Origin: an uncultured bacterium
GTDB lineage: Bacteria; Verrucomicrobiota; Kiritimatiellia; CAIKKV01; CAIJXV01
DNA: 64,000 nucleotides
Direction: 5' to 3'
NCBI GenBank assembly: GCA_903824675.1
Contig: CAIJXV010000103.1
Span: forward strand, 1 to 64,000
A model generated the notes under the pieces. The model made no database searches. It was not told the origin of the DNA and worked only from the letters and a program-made list of their open reading frames with translations. Positions within the stretch are counted from its first letter, which is position 1; each line of letters starts with the position of its first letter. Positions 16,272 to 25,054 of this stretch are shown piece by piece. The translations under genes and the position numbers were made by a program.

Positions 16272-17792
16272 CTAGTGCAGATCGCTGACTGGTTTCTGCA
16301 ATACGATCGTCACCAGCGATTGATGAAGTTCGGCAACCCGGAGTTCGGGCGTTCCCAAGGGTTGCAGCAGGGATTGATACAATGCATAAGTGTCCGGGAA
16401 GTATCCGCTCAAAAACCACAGGCGTTGCCCCGGCAGATCCTGGCTGGCCTGACGCAAAAATTCTTCGCGTAACTGCTGGGAATCATTATCTGACAGGGTA
16501 CGAGCGCCCTGCGGCAAACTCCAGGCGAGCAAGGGGTGGCCAGCCGGGAAACAGGCGGCTCGATGAAAAAGAAAGGTGTAGTAGTCGGGGCCATTGATAT
16601 ACAACCGGTCACCGGCCCGAAAGTCTTGCGCAAGAAGGGTCATGGCCCGTCGGGCGGTATCCGGAGGCCAGGCTTTCCCTTGGGTCAGGTTGCGCTGGAT
16701 GGCCCCTCCGAAAAGGGCAACCAGAATAACCGCGATTACGAGGTTCCACTTCACCCGACGAGCCCAATCCGGTAAACGGGGCAGAACCTGATCGAGCAGT
16801 TGACCCAGAGCAACGGCAGCGCCGGCATTCATAATTCCATACAGGTAGTAGGACGGCCGGTCGAGCAGAGGGTAAAGCCGAAGGGCTGAGGCCATCACCT
16901 GAAAGCCCACTGGAAGGAAGAATAAAATCCAGACTCCGTCGCGGCGACGAATCGAGGTGATCGGCAGCACCAGAAAGAAAAGGACGGTCAGAACCGGCCA
17001 ACCGAAGAGGCTGTAGGCATTGAGATAGACAGGGTACTGTCGGATCAGTCGGATCCCCTGGTCCATACTGGTCAGGTAGTTGGCCGCCCAGAAGCTTGCC
17101 GTACCCGCAGGGTTCTGGGGTCGCAGAAAAAAGACATAGACGGCCCCGAAAAGAATCAGGGGTACACTGAACGCGAGCAGAGACTGGAACCTGACCGGAC
17201 GGGTACGAACCCACCAGAAGACCAGCACGCCGGGAAAGATGAAGGGAAAAACCAGCGACGAACAGGCCATCACCGAAAGCAACAGGACCAGCAACCCGAG
17301 GCGCCGCTGTTCCACCGCCCGCAGGACCGCCCAGAGCGTCCACAGGGTCAGGGCCAGGTCGAGGGCGTAGGGCTTGAATTCCCGGGCGTGATAAATGAAG
17401 CCCCAAGCCGTTGCGATAATCAATGCGGGGAGCAGGGCGATTTCCCGCTGGCCTGCGCGCCGCACGAAGACGAATATCCCCGCCACCGCCGCCAAGGAAA
17501 AAACGAAGGGCCAAATCCGGAAGCCGAACGAGGCCTGTCCCCAGGCCAGCCAACTCACCTTCCCGAGCAGCCATTCGGACAGCAACAACATCTCGTTGTT
17601 GTGACTCATATACGACAGGAATGAAACCGGGCCCTGAGTGATCGAAACCGCATAGGCGCGCCAGGCCTCGTCAAGCCAGAGGAAGGACTGCGGATATTCA
17701 GGCCATCGGGCATAGGCGGCCAGCGCCAGCACGGCCAGCACCGGAAGAAACCCGGCCAGGAATTGGAGAAGGCTGCGTTGAAGACGAACCAT
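16272..17792 (-). CDS. GT39-like polytopic membrane glycosyltransferase
   Basis: 506 residues with 10-12 hydrophobic helices. The first periplasmic loop carries FLWLDEAWRAYA, the acidic motif of the GT-C (PMT/ArnT/RgtA) superfamily that transfers sugars from polyprenyl-phosphate donors on the outer face of the inner membrane. The C-terminal soluble part (LYINGPDYYTFLF...) ends the protein. The frame is open upstream to 18128, but that stretch is out-of-frame readthrough of the GT2 gene; the ATG at 17792 opens a typical N-terminus (MVRLQRSLLQF). Last gene of the glycan locus. Confidence 0.82.
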   Translation of the reverse strand: MVRLQRSLLQFLAGFLPVLAVLALAAYARWPEYPQSFLWLDEAWRAYAVSITQGPVSFLSYMSHNNEMLLLSEWLLGKVSWLAWGQASFGFRIWPFVFSLAAVAGIFVFVRRAGQREIALLPALIIATAWGFIYHAREFKPYALDLALTLWTLWAVLRAVEQRRLGLLVLLLSVMACSSLVFPFIFPGVLVFWWVRTRPVRFQSLLAFSVPLILFGAVYVFFLRPQNPAGTASFWAANYLTSMDQGIRLIRQYPVYLNAYSLFGWPVLTVLFFLVLPITSIRRRDGVWILFFLPVGFQVMASALRLYPLLDRPSYYLYGIMNAGAAVALGQLLDQVLPRLPDWARRVKWNLVIAVILVALFGGAIQRNLTQGKAWPPDTARRAMTLLAQDFRAGDRLYINGPDYYTFLFHRAACFPAGHPLLAWSLPQGARTLSDNDSQQLREEFLRQASQDLPGQRLWFLSGYFPDTYALYQSLLQPLGTPELRVAELHQSLVTIVLQKPVSDLH

Positions 17793-17870
17793 GTCGGCAC
17801 CGCATAGACAGTCACGGGTTGTTGCAGCACGGCACGGACACCTGCCCGTTGGGACCGGCCGGATCAAGAT

Positions 17871-17903
17871 CGAAGGCTGCCAAAAGGACGGGGCAGAGTC
17901 AAG
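17871..17903 (-). promoter_or_regulatory. Repeated intergenic element / candidate promoter, copy B
   Basis: 28 of 33 bases match the element at 23290-23322. On the minus strand it reads CTTGACTCTG...CCTTTTGGCAGCCTTCG. Like the other copy it sits just after one gene's stop and ahead of the next gene, here 17792. TTGACT and CAGCCT are 17 bp apart, so it may be an internal promoter with an unusual -10. Confidence 0.45.
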
Positions 17904-17934
17904 TCCGGCCGTGCCGGAAGGGTTGCCTGCCGGA

Positions 17935-18909
17935 TCACGGAGCCGACCGGCGTGCCCCCCGCGCAAGCAGGCGGCCCAGGGCGGATCGCGCGAAATAGCG
18001 TTGCAGCGCCACCAGATGTCGCAGGCTCTGCAACTCGGACCGATGCTGCTGGACTTCGGACTCCAGAAGTTGGCATCGGGTATTCCAGTCTTGGGCGAAA
18101 TGCTGGAACTCCGCCAGCGCCTCGACATAGCGTTGATGATATCCGGCCACCAAGCGCTCGTATTCTAGCATCGTCAGTTCCCGGCTGATCAGGAGTTCCG
18201 GCCAGCAGGCCGCGTAGAGCGGCTTGTGTTTTTCAATCAGTTGATTAACCAGTTTCTGCCGGACGTCCGGCTCATTACAGGCGCTGACCATGGAATGGGG
18301 GCGAACCCGGTAGTCAAACAGCACTTCGGGAATGAGAACAAACTGCCACCCTTTTTCGATGACACCCAACCAGAAGTCCCAGTCCTCGTAGCCCTGGCGA
18401 AACCGTTCTTCATCATATCCCCCAACCTCCCGCCAGACCTGTTTCCGAAATACGGAACAGGCTTCCACGCCATTTTCCAACAGCATCTTATGCGGGTCGA
18501 GAGGAGGAAATTCCCAGATGCCGCCCCGTGCACCGAATCGTTCAGCCCAACCATACACCACGCCGACCGATGCCTGTTCGGAGAGGATTTGTACGGCCCG
18601 GGCAAGATAGTGCGGCCGGATTTTATTGTCGGCGTCGAGCGACAGAATGCATTCACCCGTCGCCTGTTCAATACCCGTATTGCGCGCGGCGCTGACTCCT
18701 TTGTTCGGTTGCCGGACAAAACGTACGCGCGGATCGCCCGCATAGCGTTGTTCCAGACGCGAGACCTCCTCCCGGGTCCGTTGTTCGGTCGAACCATCGT
18801 CCACGACCATCACCTCAAAATCCGGATGGGTGGATTGAAGGGCGCTGGCGAGCGACTCCCCGAGATAAGCGCCCAGGTTGTAACAGGTGATGACGATGGA
18901 GGCTTTCAT
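17935..18909 (-). CDS. Family 2 glycosyltransferase
   Basis: 324 residues. GT-A fold: SIVITCYNLGAYLGESL, MVVDDGSTE, GVSAARNTGIEQATGECILSLDADNK (the DxD-type motif as DAD), GVEACSVFRKQVWREVGGYDEE and GYEDWDFWL, the ED(W)D acid region. A helical C-terminal tail (about 235-324) could be a coiled coil. The ATG at 18909 overlaps the upstream gene's TGA by 4 nt; the longer frame to 19260 is only readthrough. Cytoplasmic, adding one sugar to a lipid-linked glycan. Confidence 0.9.
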   Translation of the reverse strand: MKASIVITCYNLGAYLGESLASALQSTHPDFEVMVVDDGSTEQRTREEVSRLEQRYAGDPRVRFVRQPNKGVSAARNTGIEQATGECILSLDADNKIRPHYLARAVQILSEQASVGVVYGWAERFGARGGIWEFPPLDPHKMLLENGVEACSVFRKQVWREVGGYDEERFRQGYEDWDFWLGVIEKGWQFVLIPEVLFDYRVRPHSMVSACNEPDVRQKLVNQLIEKHKPLYAACWPELLISRELTMLEYERLVAGYHQRYVEALAEFQHFAQDWNTRCQLLESEVQQHRSELQSLRHLVALQRYFARSALGRLLARGARRSAP

Positions 18910-19967
18910 GTCGATCTGGCCTTCCGGTGTTGTGTATTGCGTACGACGGTTTCGATGGCGTCGGCCCACTGGGTCGCGCAGACGGCCAGGGTCCGGTTTG
19001 CGCCAACCCATTGTCCGGCAGAGAGCGCCAGACGTCGGCGAAGGTCGGGTTGATGGATCAGTTCCGCCAATCCGTCCCGCCAGTCCGATACGGTATTCCC
19101 GGCCAACCACCCGGTGACTCCATGTTGCACCGTATGCCGGTAGGCTTCGACCCGGCTGTAGATCCCGGGAATGCCCATCAGGCTGTAATCCAGGAACTTG
19201 ATATCGGACTTGCACCGCGTAAAGGGCGTATCCTCCAGTGGCGCGAGACCCAGATCCCATTGCAAGGCCGACCCCATCCAGCGAATAAAGTCCGGATATT
19301 CATGATGCCCCGCCGGATTGAGTACCTGGATCGAAAGCGGCTGGAATCCTTTCAAAATGGCCGCATCGGAAATGCCGCCCACTAATTGCAATTCAATGTG
19401 CCCGGCATGGGCACGCAACGCCTCGAGGATCAGGTACAGGTCGTCATCGTGGGTGAACGTCCCCATGTAGCCGACCACCAGCGGCCGGGGTGCCGTCGCC
19501 GCGCGAAGGGCAGGGTCGGGGAACAACCGTTCGTCAAGCGCATTGGGCAGAACGTAAATCGCCTCATTCATCCGGCGCAACCGCTCGGCCAGGGCGGGGG
19601 TTGAAACCAGGAGGCCATCCGCCTCGCGCGCCAGCAAGCGGATCACGGTCAATTGTTCCAAGGTAAAGGAAGAGCGGAAGCCCCCCGACAAATCGAGGTC
19701 GAGCAGGTTATCGTCGATGCTGTACAATAAACAGGCGCCCGCCTCCCGGATTTGGGCGATCAGCGCTTCCACCGCGTGAAGCGTGACATCATACTTCCAG
19801 GTGCGATCCACAATCACGACCTCGGCCGATTGGAGATCCTCTCCGGCCGTGAGTTCGACACGACCGGCAATCGAAGGGTGGCGCAAGGGATTGAGGAGCC
19901 GGATGTACGCCGAACCATGCGGACGGTGGTCGACCCCATATTCGTAAAGGACGTGAACACGGATCAT
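18906..19967 (-). CDS. Family 4-type glycosyltransferase
   Basis: 353 residues, GT-B fold. N-terminal half: LYSIDDNLLDLD, DGLLVSTPALAERLR; C-terminal half: PLVVGYMGTFTHDDDL, GLAPLEDTPFTRCKSDIKFLDYSLMGIPGIYS, the donor-nucleotide region where EX7E is replaced by a KSDIKFLDY form common in GT4-like enzymes of multi-GT operons. ATG at 19967 overlaps the preceding stop (ATGA). The frame further upstream to 20129 is not coding. Confidence 0.87.
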   Translation of the reverse strand: MIRVHVLYEYGVDHRPHGSAYIRLLNPLRHPSIAGRVELTAGEDLQSAEVVIVDRTWKYDVTLHAVEALIAQIREAGACLLYSIDDNLLDLDLSGGFRSSFTLEQLTVIRLLAREADGLLVSTPALAERLRRMNEAIYVLPNALDERLFPDPALRAATAPRPLVVGYMGTFTHDDDLYLILEALRAHAGHIELQLVGGISDAAILKGFQPLSIQVLNPAGHHEYPDFIRWMGSALQWDLGLAPLEDTPFTRCKSDIKFLDYSLMGIPGIYSRVEAYRHTVQHGVTGWLAGNTVSDWRDGLAELIHQPDLRRRLALSAGQWVGANRTLAVCATQWADAIETVVRNTQHRKARST

Positions 19968-22168
19968 CGGGGTCCCCCTTTGCCGCCTGGGCGGGAATCG
20001 AACAGGGCCTCCAGAATCCGCAGCGCGGCTTTCTCCGGAGTGTAGGCACAGACATCGGCCAACGCCGCGGCGCGCAGGGCCTGGAGCAAGCCGGGGTCGG
20101 TCACCAGCCGTTCCGCCGCCGCCAGGCAATCCGCTTCGGACGAGCTGTCCACCATCCAGGCATTTTTCCCGTGTTGCGCGAACGCCTCGGCCCCGCCAGA
20201 CCGGGGCAAAATGACCGCCGTTCCGCAGGCCATGGCTTCCAGAGCGGTCAGACCCATCGCCTGATAGGTGGAAAAATCCAAAAACAGATCCTGATCGGGA
20301 AGCAGCGAAGCCAGTTCGGTCCGGGTGATAATCCCCAGATGCCGGTGAGGGAAGGAGCCGGCCAGGCGCTTACAGAGTGGAGCGTCGGGCTCGCAACCAA
20401 AAAGAGTGATCGCGATCTTTTCGCCGAACCGCTGATGGAGTAAATCCAACACGCGCAACGTTCGTTCGGGGTTTCGGCGCGCCGTTTCCGGGCGGATCAT
20501 GGCGATGATCTGCAGGGCCGAGGAAGATCGCACGCTTTGCCGGGGATAGAATCGCTCCAAGTCGACGCTGGGCCCGATGACCGTACAATCCTGCCCGGTT
20601 TGCTCCAGGACCACCCGCCGGTTCCATTCCGTTTTGGTCAGGCGCACCAGGTTGGGAATCTTCGTGTAAGACGCCACGGCTTCCGTCCATTCGGCCGAAC
20701 CGGTCTCAAAAAACCAGGGTTCATAGTCCTGAATATAGTATCCGCGCAGGGTATTCGGCGCCCCCGTCCGTTCCGGATCGATCCAGTTGACGGATAAATA
20801 CAGGGTGGCCATTACCGCATCGAACCCGGGCAGCAATCGAGTCAGGTCATCGATCCCGTGCCCATACAGGACCGGCACCGTGATTTCCGGATAGGCCGCC
20901 TGAAAATCCGTTTTGTTGATTGAAAAATTAAACAGCCGCGCATCCACCCCCATTCGCTGCAAGGCGCGCGCCTCTTGAATAATGACATGGGACCCGCCGC
21001 CGGGACGCGCGGTCGGCAAGACAAAGAGAATTCGCCGTCCTTCATATTTTTCCATCCCCTGCCGGATGCATTCGGTTCTGTCCCTTAAGGCGCGAGTCCG
21101 GGCGCGGATGGAGAGGATCGAAGGATCCGAAAGATAGAAGCCACACCCGGCGGTGAAGGTCTCGGCCCCATGCAGGGCGTTCAGCGTCTCCTGGGCATTC
21201 GCCGCGAGTGTCTTCCGGCGTTCGTGCGAATAACTCCGGGATTGTTGATGCCAGACATAGGCATCATCCGCAATCGCCAGCGCCCATCCGGCTTTTCGCG
21301 CCCGGACGGCGTAGTCGTTTTCCTCCCCATACCCCGGCCCGAAATGCCGCTCATCAAAGAGACCGATCTGATCCATGACCGCGCGCTTGATCAAGAGACA
21401 GAATCCATTGAGAAAAGGGACGCGCGGATAAAACGGGATGGCGTTTCGTCCGATCAACAGGGCCAGGGTCCGCAGATCGCAGCCCTCCGGCAAGGCATTC
21501 TCCATCCAATCGCCATCGGCGCCCATGACGTCCGGCACGGACTGCCAGGAGGCCGCATTGGACAGGGGCCCCACCAACCCAATGCGGGGTTCGGATTCGG
21601 CGCAGGCCACCAGGCGGTCGAGCCAGAGCGGGGTAACCTGGGTGTCGCTGTTCAGCAGGATTACGCAGTCGGCCGTCGAAGCGCGCAATCCCGCGTTAGC
21701 CGCACCCGTATAGCCAAGGGCCTGCTCGTGACGTAACAACAAGGCCCCTTGTTGTTGCGACCACTCCTCCAGGTGTTGGCGGGTATCCGGTTCACTGCCA
21801 TCATCAACCAGGATGACGCGATACGGCGGACGCGTATATCGAACGACCGACGAGAGGCAGGTTTGCACATCGGACAACGCATTATGAATACAAACGATGA
21901 GGTCCACGCTGGCCGTATGCGGCAGGATCCGTTGGTGATGGGCGCGAATCAACCGGGACAGAAAAAGATTATCCGGCACACGGGGACAGCGCTGATACAG
22001 CGGGCGAACGCGGCGGGCCCACACGGACCCCAAAGCACGCCCCAGCCCCCGGTTCTCCCACGTCTGAAGGAAACGATTAGACGCCAGCCATATATGGCCC
22101 CGCAGCGTACGCTGGGGACACAGCGGCTGGAGACGGCGCAGACCGAATTGAGCGATCGCAAGCAACAT
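19964..22168 (-). CDS. Bifunctional glycosyltransferase (GT2 + GT4)
   Basis: 734 residues in two catalytic parts. Residues about 85-340 form a GT2: DLIVCIHNALSDV, ILVDDGSE, CVILLNSDTQVT (DxD), GFCLLIKRAVMDQIGLFDE, GYGEENDYAVRA. Residues about 375-715 form a GT4: ILFVLPTARPGGGSHV, GYYIQDYEPWFF, the nucleotide-binding end DLFLDFSTYQAMGLTALEAMACGTAVILP with EAMACG. A ~65-residue helical lead precedes the GT2. Such fusions add two successive sugars in O-antigen or capsule synthesis. Shares ATGA with the next gene. Confidence 0.9.
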   Translation of the reverse strand: MLLAIAQFGLRRLQPLCPQRTLRGHIWLASNRFLQTWENRGLGRALGSVWARRVRPLYQRCPRVPDNLFLSRLIRAHHQRILPHTASVDLIVCIHNALSDVQTCLSSVVRYTRPPYRVILVDDGSEPDTRQHLEEWSQQQGALLLRHEQALGYTGAANAGLRASTADCVILLNSDTQVTPLWLDRLVACAESEPRIGLVGPLSNAASWQSVPDVMGADGDWMENALPEGCDLRTLALLIGRNAIPFYPRVPFLNGFCLLIKRAVMDQIGLFDERHFGPGYGEENDYAVRARKAGWALAIADDAYVWHQQSRSYSHERRKTLAANAQETLNALHGAETFTAGCGFYLSDPSILSIRARTRALRDRTECIRQGMEKYEGRRILFVLPTARPGGGSHVIIQEARALQRMGVDARLFNFSINKTDFQAAYPEITVPVLYGHGIDDLTRLLPGFDAVMATLYLSVNWIDPERTGAPNTLRGYYIQDYEPWFFETGSAEWTEAVASYTKIPNLVRLTKTEWNRRVVLEQTGQDCTVIGPSVDLERFYPRQSVRSSSALQIIAMIRPETARRNPERTLRVLDLLHQRFGEKIAITLFGCEPDAPLCKRLAGSFPHRHLGIITRTELASLLPDQDLFLDFSTYQAMGLTALEAMACGTAVILPRSGGAEAFAQHGKNAWMVDSSSEADCLAAAERLVTDPGLLQALRAAALADVCAYTPEKAALRILEALFDSRPGGKGGPR

Positions 22169-22207
22169 GGTCAGAATCCCTGGGAAGCGAACAAGACGGG
22201 CTCCTGT

Positions 22208-23269
22208 TCAGGTTTTCTCGGATCGCGGGCGGGACGGGGCTTCAGGATACCGGCTATCGTCCCCCACAACGGCTCCGAGATCGGAGGGCCAACGGAAATT
22301 ATCCAGTTGCAGGTCCGATGTTTTACGGCACAGAATACTGGCGCTGGCAAACGCGGCGGCATTCGGAAATCCAGCCTGCCCCTTGCGCAGGGTTCGAAAA
22401 TGCGTGCTGACAGGATCAAACAGGCCCGCCCCGAGCAATTCATACCCCAAGGCCGGTGAAAACAGCACTTTCAAACCTTCGTCCGACAAACGCCAGAAAT
22501 CCCAGGGCCGTTCATGGGCCGGCCATGAAAAAACCGTTCCGTGATAGGTCAGGCCGCCTGGACGCAACACCCGGTTTATCTCGCGCGCAACAATCCAGGG
22601 CATGGCCAGATGTTCAAACACCGCAATGGAGAAGATGGCGTCGAATTTCTTGTCGCCCACGATTTCAGAAAGACGGTGGGCATCGCCGACGATGTCGGTG
22701 TTCGCATCCGGATAGAAATCGAACCCGGTATAAGAACCGGCATTCGGAAAAAGACTGCGCTTGCTCTCGCTGTCCGGCGAAACAATCCGGGATCCGATCT
22801 CCAAAACGTGCCAGTGGCGCGCATTCACCTCCTGGACAAACCGATCAAATAATGTCTCGCCATCCGGAACCTCCAGTCGTTCCGTGCAATCGGGCGGGGG
22901 CTGCTTGACGCGCAAGGGCCTCCAGCGACCGTTGCATTTCACCCGGAAACTCAAGTCCATCGGCGCGGCATGCGCCACCTGAAAAGTAAACCCCTTGACG
23001 GAACCGACCGGCTTGCACAGGGCGGAGGCAATATCCGGGCGGGCCTCCAACTGCTCGGCACCGACCCAGGTATTCCCGGCCTTGAGTTCAATCGATTCGA
23101 TATCCGCCTGGGGACCCGCCATCCACCCTTGAACCGCGCAATGCCGCTCATCCGACCAATACCGGTCGATCGCAAACGTGACATCGCTATACCCCAACAG
23201 GCGTCGACGGACCCACCGAACACTGTGGACCGCCCTGCGAAATAAAGCCTGCCTGATCCTGTTAAACAT
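22208..23269 (-). CDS. SAM-dependent methyltransferase of the glycan locus
   Basis: 353 residues. Residues 1-125 are a leader not recognised, perhaps a binding module (SDERHCAVQGWMAGPQADIESIEL). Residues about 145-290 form a class I methyltransferase: HVLEIGSRI (motif I), GFDFYPDANTDIVGDAH, FDAIFSIAVFEHLAMPW, INRVLRPGG and HERPWDFWRLSD. The ending is seen in methyltransferases beside O-antigen genes. It probably caps or decorates the glycan. A TTG-started extension to 23302 is possible, but ATG 23269 has AGG at good distance. Confidence 0.83.
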   Translation of the reverse strand: MFNRIRQALFRRAVHSVRWVRRRLLGYSDVTFAIDRYWSDERHCAVQGWMAGPQADIESIELKAGNTWVGAEQLEARPDIASALCKPVGSVKGFTFQVAHAAPMDLSFRVKCNGRWRPLRVKQPPPDCTERLEVPDGETLFDRFVQEVNARHWHVLEIGSRIVSPDSESKRSLFPNAGSYTGFDFYPDANTDIVGDAHRLSEIVGDKKFDAIFSIAVFEHLAMPWIVAREINRVLRPGGLTYHGTVFSWPAHERPWDFWRLSDEGLKVLFSPALGYELLGAGLFDPVSTHFRTLRKGQAGFPNAAAFASASILCRKTSDLQLDNFRWPSDLGAVVGDDSRYPEAPSRPRSEKT

Positions 23270-23289
23270 AACCCAAACCTGTTCTTTTT

Positions 23290-23322
23290 CGAAGGTTGCC
23301 AAAAGGGGGAGTCAGAGTCAAG
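23290..23322 (-). promoter_or_regulatory. Repeated intergenic element / candidate promoter, copy A
   Basis: Begins one base after the ATPase stop codon. On the minus strand TTGACT, 11 bases, TTTTGGCA, then ACCT; 28 of 33 bases match 17871-17903. TTGACT and CAACCT are 17 bp apart, placing a start site about 17 bp before the methyltransferase ATG. Confidence 0.45.
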
Positions 23323-23323
23323 C

Positions 23324-24097
23324 TCACGAGCTTTTCTGCTGATAGGCGGCAAGAATCTCCTCCGTTGGCCCTTCCCTTTTCAACCGTCCATGCTCCAGCC
23401 AAATCACCCGCCGGCATAACTGCGAAACTTGTCCGGGACTGTGCGAAACAAATAAAATGGTTTTCCCCGCCTCTTGGAATTGCCGGATGGATCGCGAACA
23501 TTTGATCTGGAAGGACTGGTCACCCACCGACATCACCTCATCCATGATCAGAATCTCGGGATGGATATGAATGGCGACCGCAAAGCCCAACCGGACCTGC
23601 ATACCCGACGAATAATTCCGCAGGGGAACATCGATGAAATCCCGTAATTCCGAATAGGTCACGATATTTTCGAACTGTTCCTCGGCTTCCTCCCGTTGGA
23701 GCCCCAGCAGGGAGGCATTCAAAAATACATTTTCACGCCCGGTCAAATCAGAATGGAATCCCGCACCCAGTTCCAATAACGCCCCCACCCGGCCGGACAC
23801 GGTCACCCGGCCGCACGTCGGCGAAATGGTTCCGGCGATCAGGCCCAGCAGGGTTGATTTTCCCGCCCCATTCCCCCCCACCACGGCCAGAGACTCTCCG
23901 GGCTGAATCGACAGGCTCAATTCCCGGATCGCCCAAAAATCTTCTCCTGATGTCCCGCGCCCCAACAATCGCTGAACCGCATCATGTACCAGGAACGGTT
24001 TTTTCTTGTTGAGCCGGTACATCTTGGCAACCCCATCCAGTTGAATGATGGGTTGCTTCCCCGCTTGAGTTGTATTCGTGGTCATCACTGCTTGCAC
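23324..24097 (-). CDS. Polysaccharide ABC exporter, ATP-binding subunit (Wzt/TagH type)
   Basis: 257 residues. Walker A GGNGAGKST, Q-loop region, ABC signature YSSGMQVRLGFAV, Walker B ILIMDEVMSVGD and H-loop FVSHS, with the family-specific lead DFWAIRELSLSIQPGE and GRVGALLELGAGFHSDLTGREN. It drives export of undecaprenyl-linked glycan across the inner membrane. It lacks the extra C-terminal glycan-binding domain of O9a-type Wzt, so export need not depend on recognising a terminal modification. Three bases after the permease stop. Confidence 0.93.
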   Translation of the reverse strand: MQAVMTTNTTQAGKQPIIQLDGVAKMYRLNKKKPFLVHDAVQRLLGRGTSGEDFWAIRELSLSIQPGESLAVVGGNGAGKSTLLGLIAGTISPTCGRVTVSGRVGALLELGAGFHSDLTGRENVFLNASLLGLQREEAEEQFENIVTYSELRDFIDVPLRNYSSGMQVRLGFAVAIHIHPEILIMDEVMSVGDQSFQIKCSRSIRQFQEAGKTILFVSHSPGQVSQLCRRVIWLEHGRLKREGPTEEILAAYQQKSS

Positions 24098-24100
24098 CGC

Positions 24101-24940
24101 CTAAATCTTATCCGCAAAATGCCGTTCTTTCCGGCTGAAAATCGCCCAGCCCAGCAGGAGCAGGAGGACGGCTACTCCCGTTGAAATCCCCAACGGCAGA
24201 CCTTCCGGCGCTTTCCCCTCCAGGACCACCCGCCGAAACGAATCGATAATTCCCGCCAGGGGGTTTAATAGGTAGACTCGATAGATCCAGGGCTTCAGAC
24301 TGGTTTTAACCACCGACAACGGGTAAAAAATCGGCGTGAACCAAAACAAAATGGTCAATCCCGACTGGACCAGGTACAACGTGTCCCGATAATACACATT
24401 CAGCGCCGACAAAATGAAGGCGAATCCCAGCACTACGCCGAGTTCCACCACGAGCAACACCGGTATCCACACCCACGCCAGATTCGGCGACACCCGGGAA
24501 ACCGCCAAAAAAACTGCCAGCAAAACGAATTGAATCACCACATGAATGATTTGGGCTAATACAACGGAGACCGGCAGAATATGCCGGGGAAAGATGACTT
24601 TCTTAACCAGCGCCGCATTATCCAGAATACACATCGTTGAGGGCGGCAGGGTCATTGAAAAGAAATTGAACGGAATCATGCCGAGTAATAAAAAAACCGC
24701 GAAATGCGCGTCCGGACGGGAGGTCAATCGGATATAGGAGAAAACGACGACCAAAACCCCCAGCATGACCAGCGGATTGAGAATCGACCAGATCATGCCC
24801 AGTGACATATTTCGGTATCGAATGCGAAAATCCTTGAGAATCAGGTTCCAGAGGGCAAATCGATAGGCCCAGATTTCCCGGAAAAGGTTTCGGGAATCTG
24901 ACGTCAGGTCAATCGTTAGTGGTCTATGCGGCCCATTCAT
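24101..24940 (-). CDS. Polysaccharide ABC exporter, ABC-2 permease subunit (Wzm type)
   Basis: 279 residues with six transmembrane helices: an amphipathic start NLFREIWAYRFALWNLILKD, FRIRYRNMSLGMIWSILNPL, then paired helices and the ending WAIFSRKERHFADKI. This is the ABC2-membrane layout of TagG/Wzm/KpsM proteins. The ATG at 24940 is taken because the 17 residues upstream (to 24991) are cysteine-rich and atypical. Forms the channel with the ATPase at 23324. Confidence 0.92.
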   Translation of the reverse strand: MNGPHRPLTIDLTSDSRNLFREIWAYRFALWNLILKDFRIRYRNMSLGMIWSILNPLVMLGVLVVVFSYIRLTSRPDAHFAVFLLLGMIPFNFFSMTLPPSTMCILDNAALVKKVIFPRHILPVSVVLAQIIHVVIQFVLLAVFLAVSRVSPNLAWVWIPVLLVVELGVVLGFAFILSALNVYYRDTLYLVQSGLTILFWFTPIFYPLSVVKTSLKPWIYRVYLLNPLAGIIDSFRRVVLEGKAPEGLPLGISTGVAVLLLLLGWAIFSRKERHFADKI

Positions 24941-25054
24941 TGAAAAACTATCCTGACATTTTGAACCGCACCTGTAAACGGCGAAATACACGAGTTGTGC
25001 AACTCCTGGCCCCCCGGGGCTGATCTCCCCCCGATGCCTGCGGATCGCCCGTTT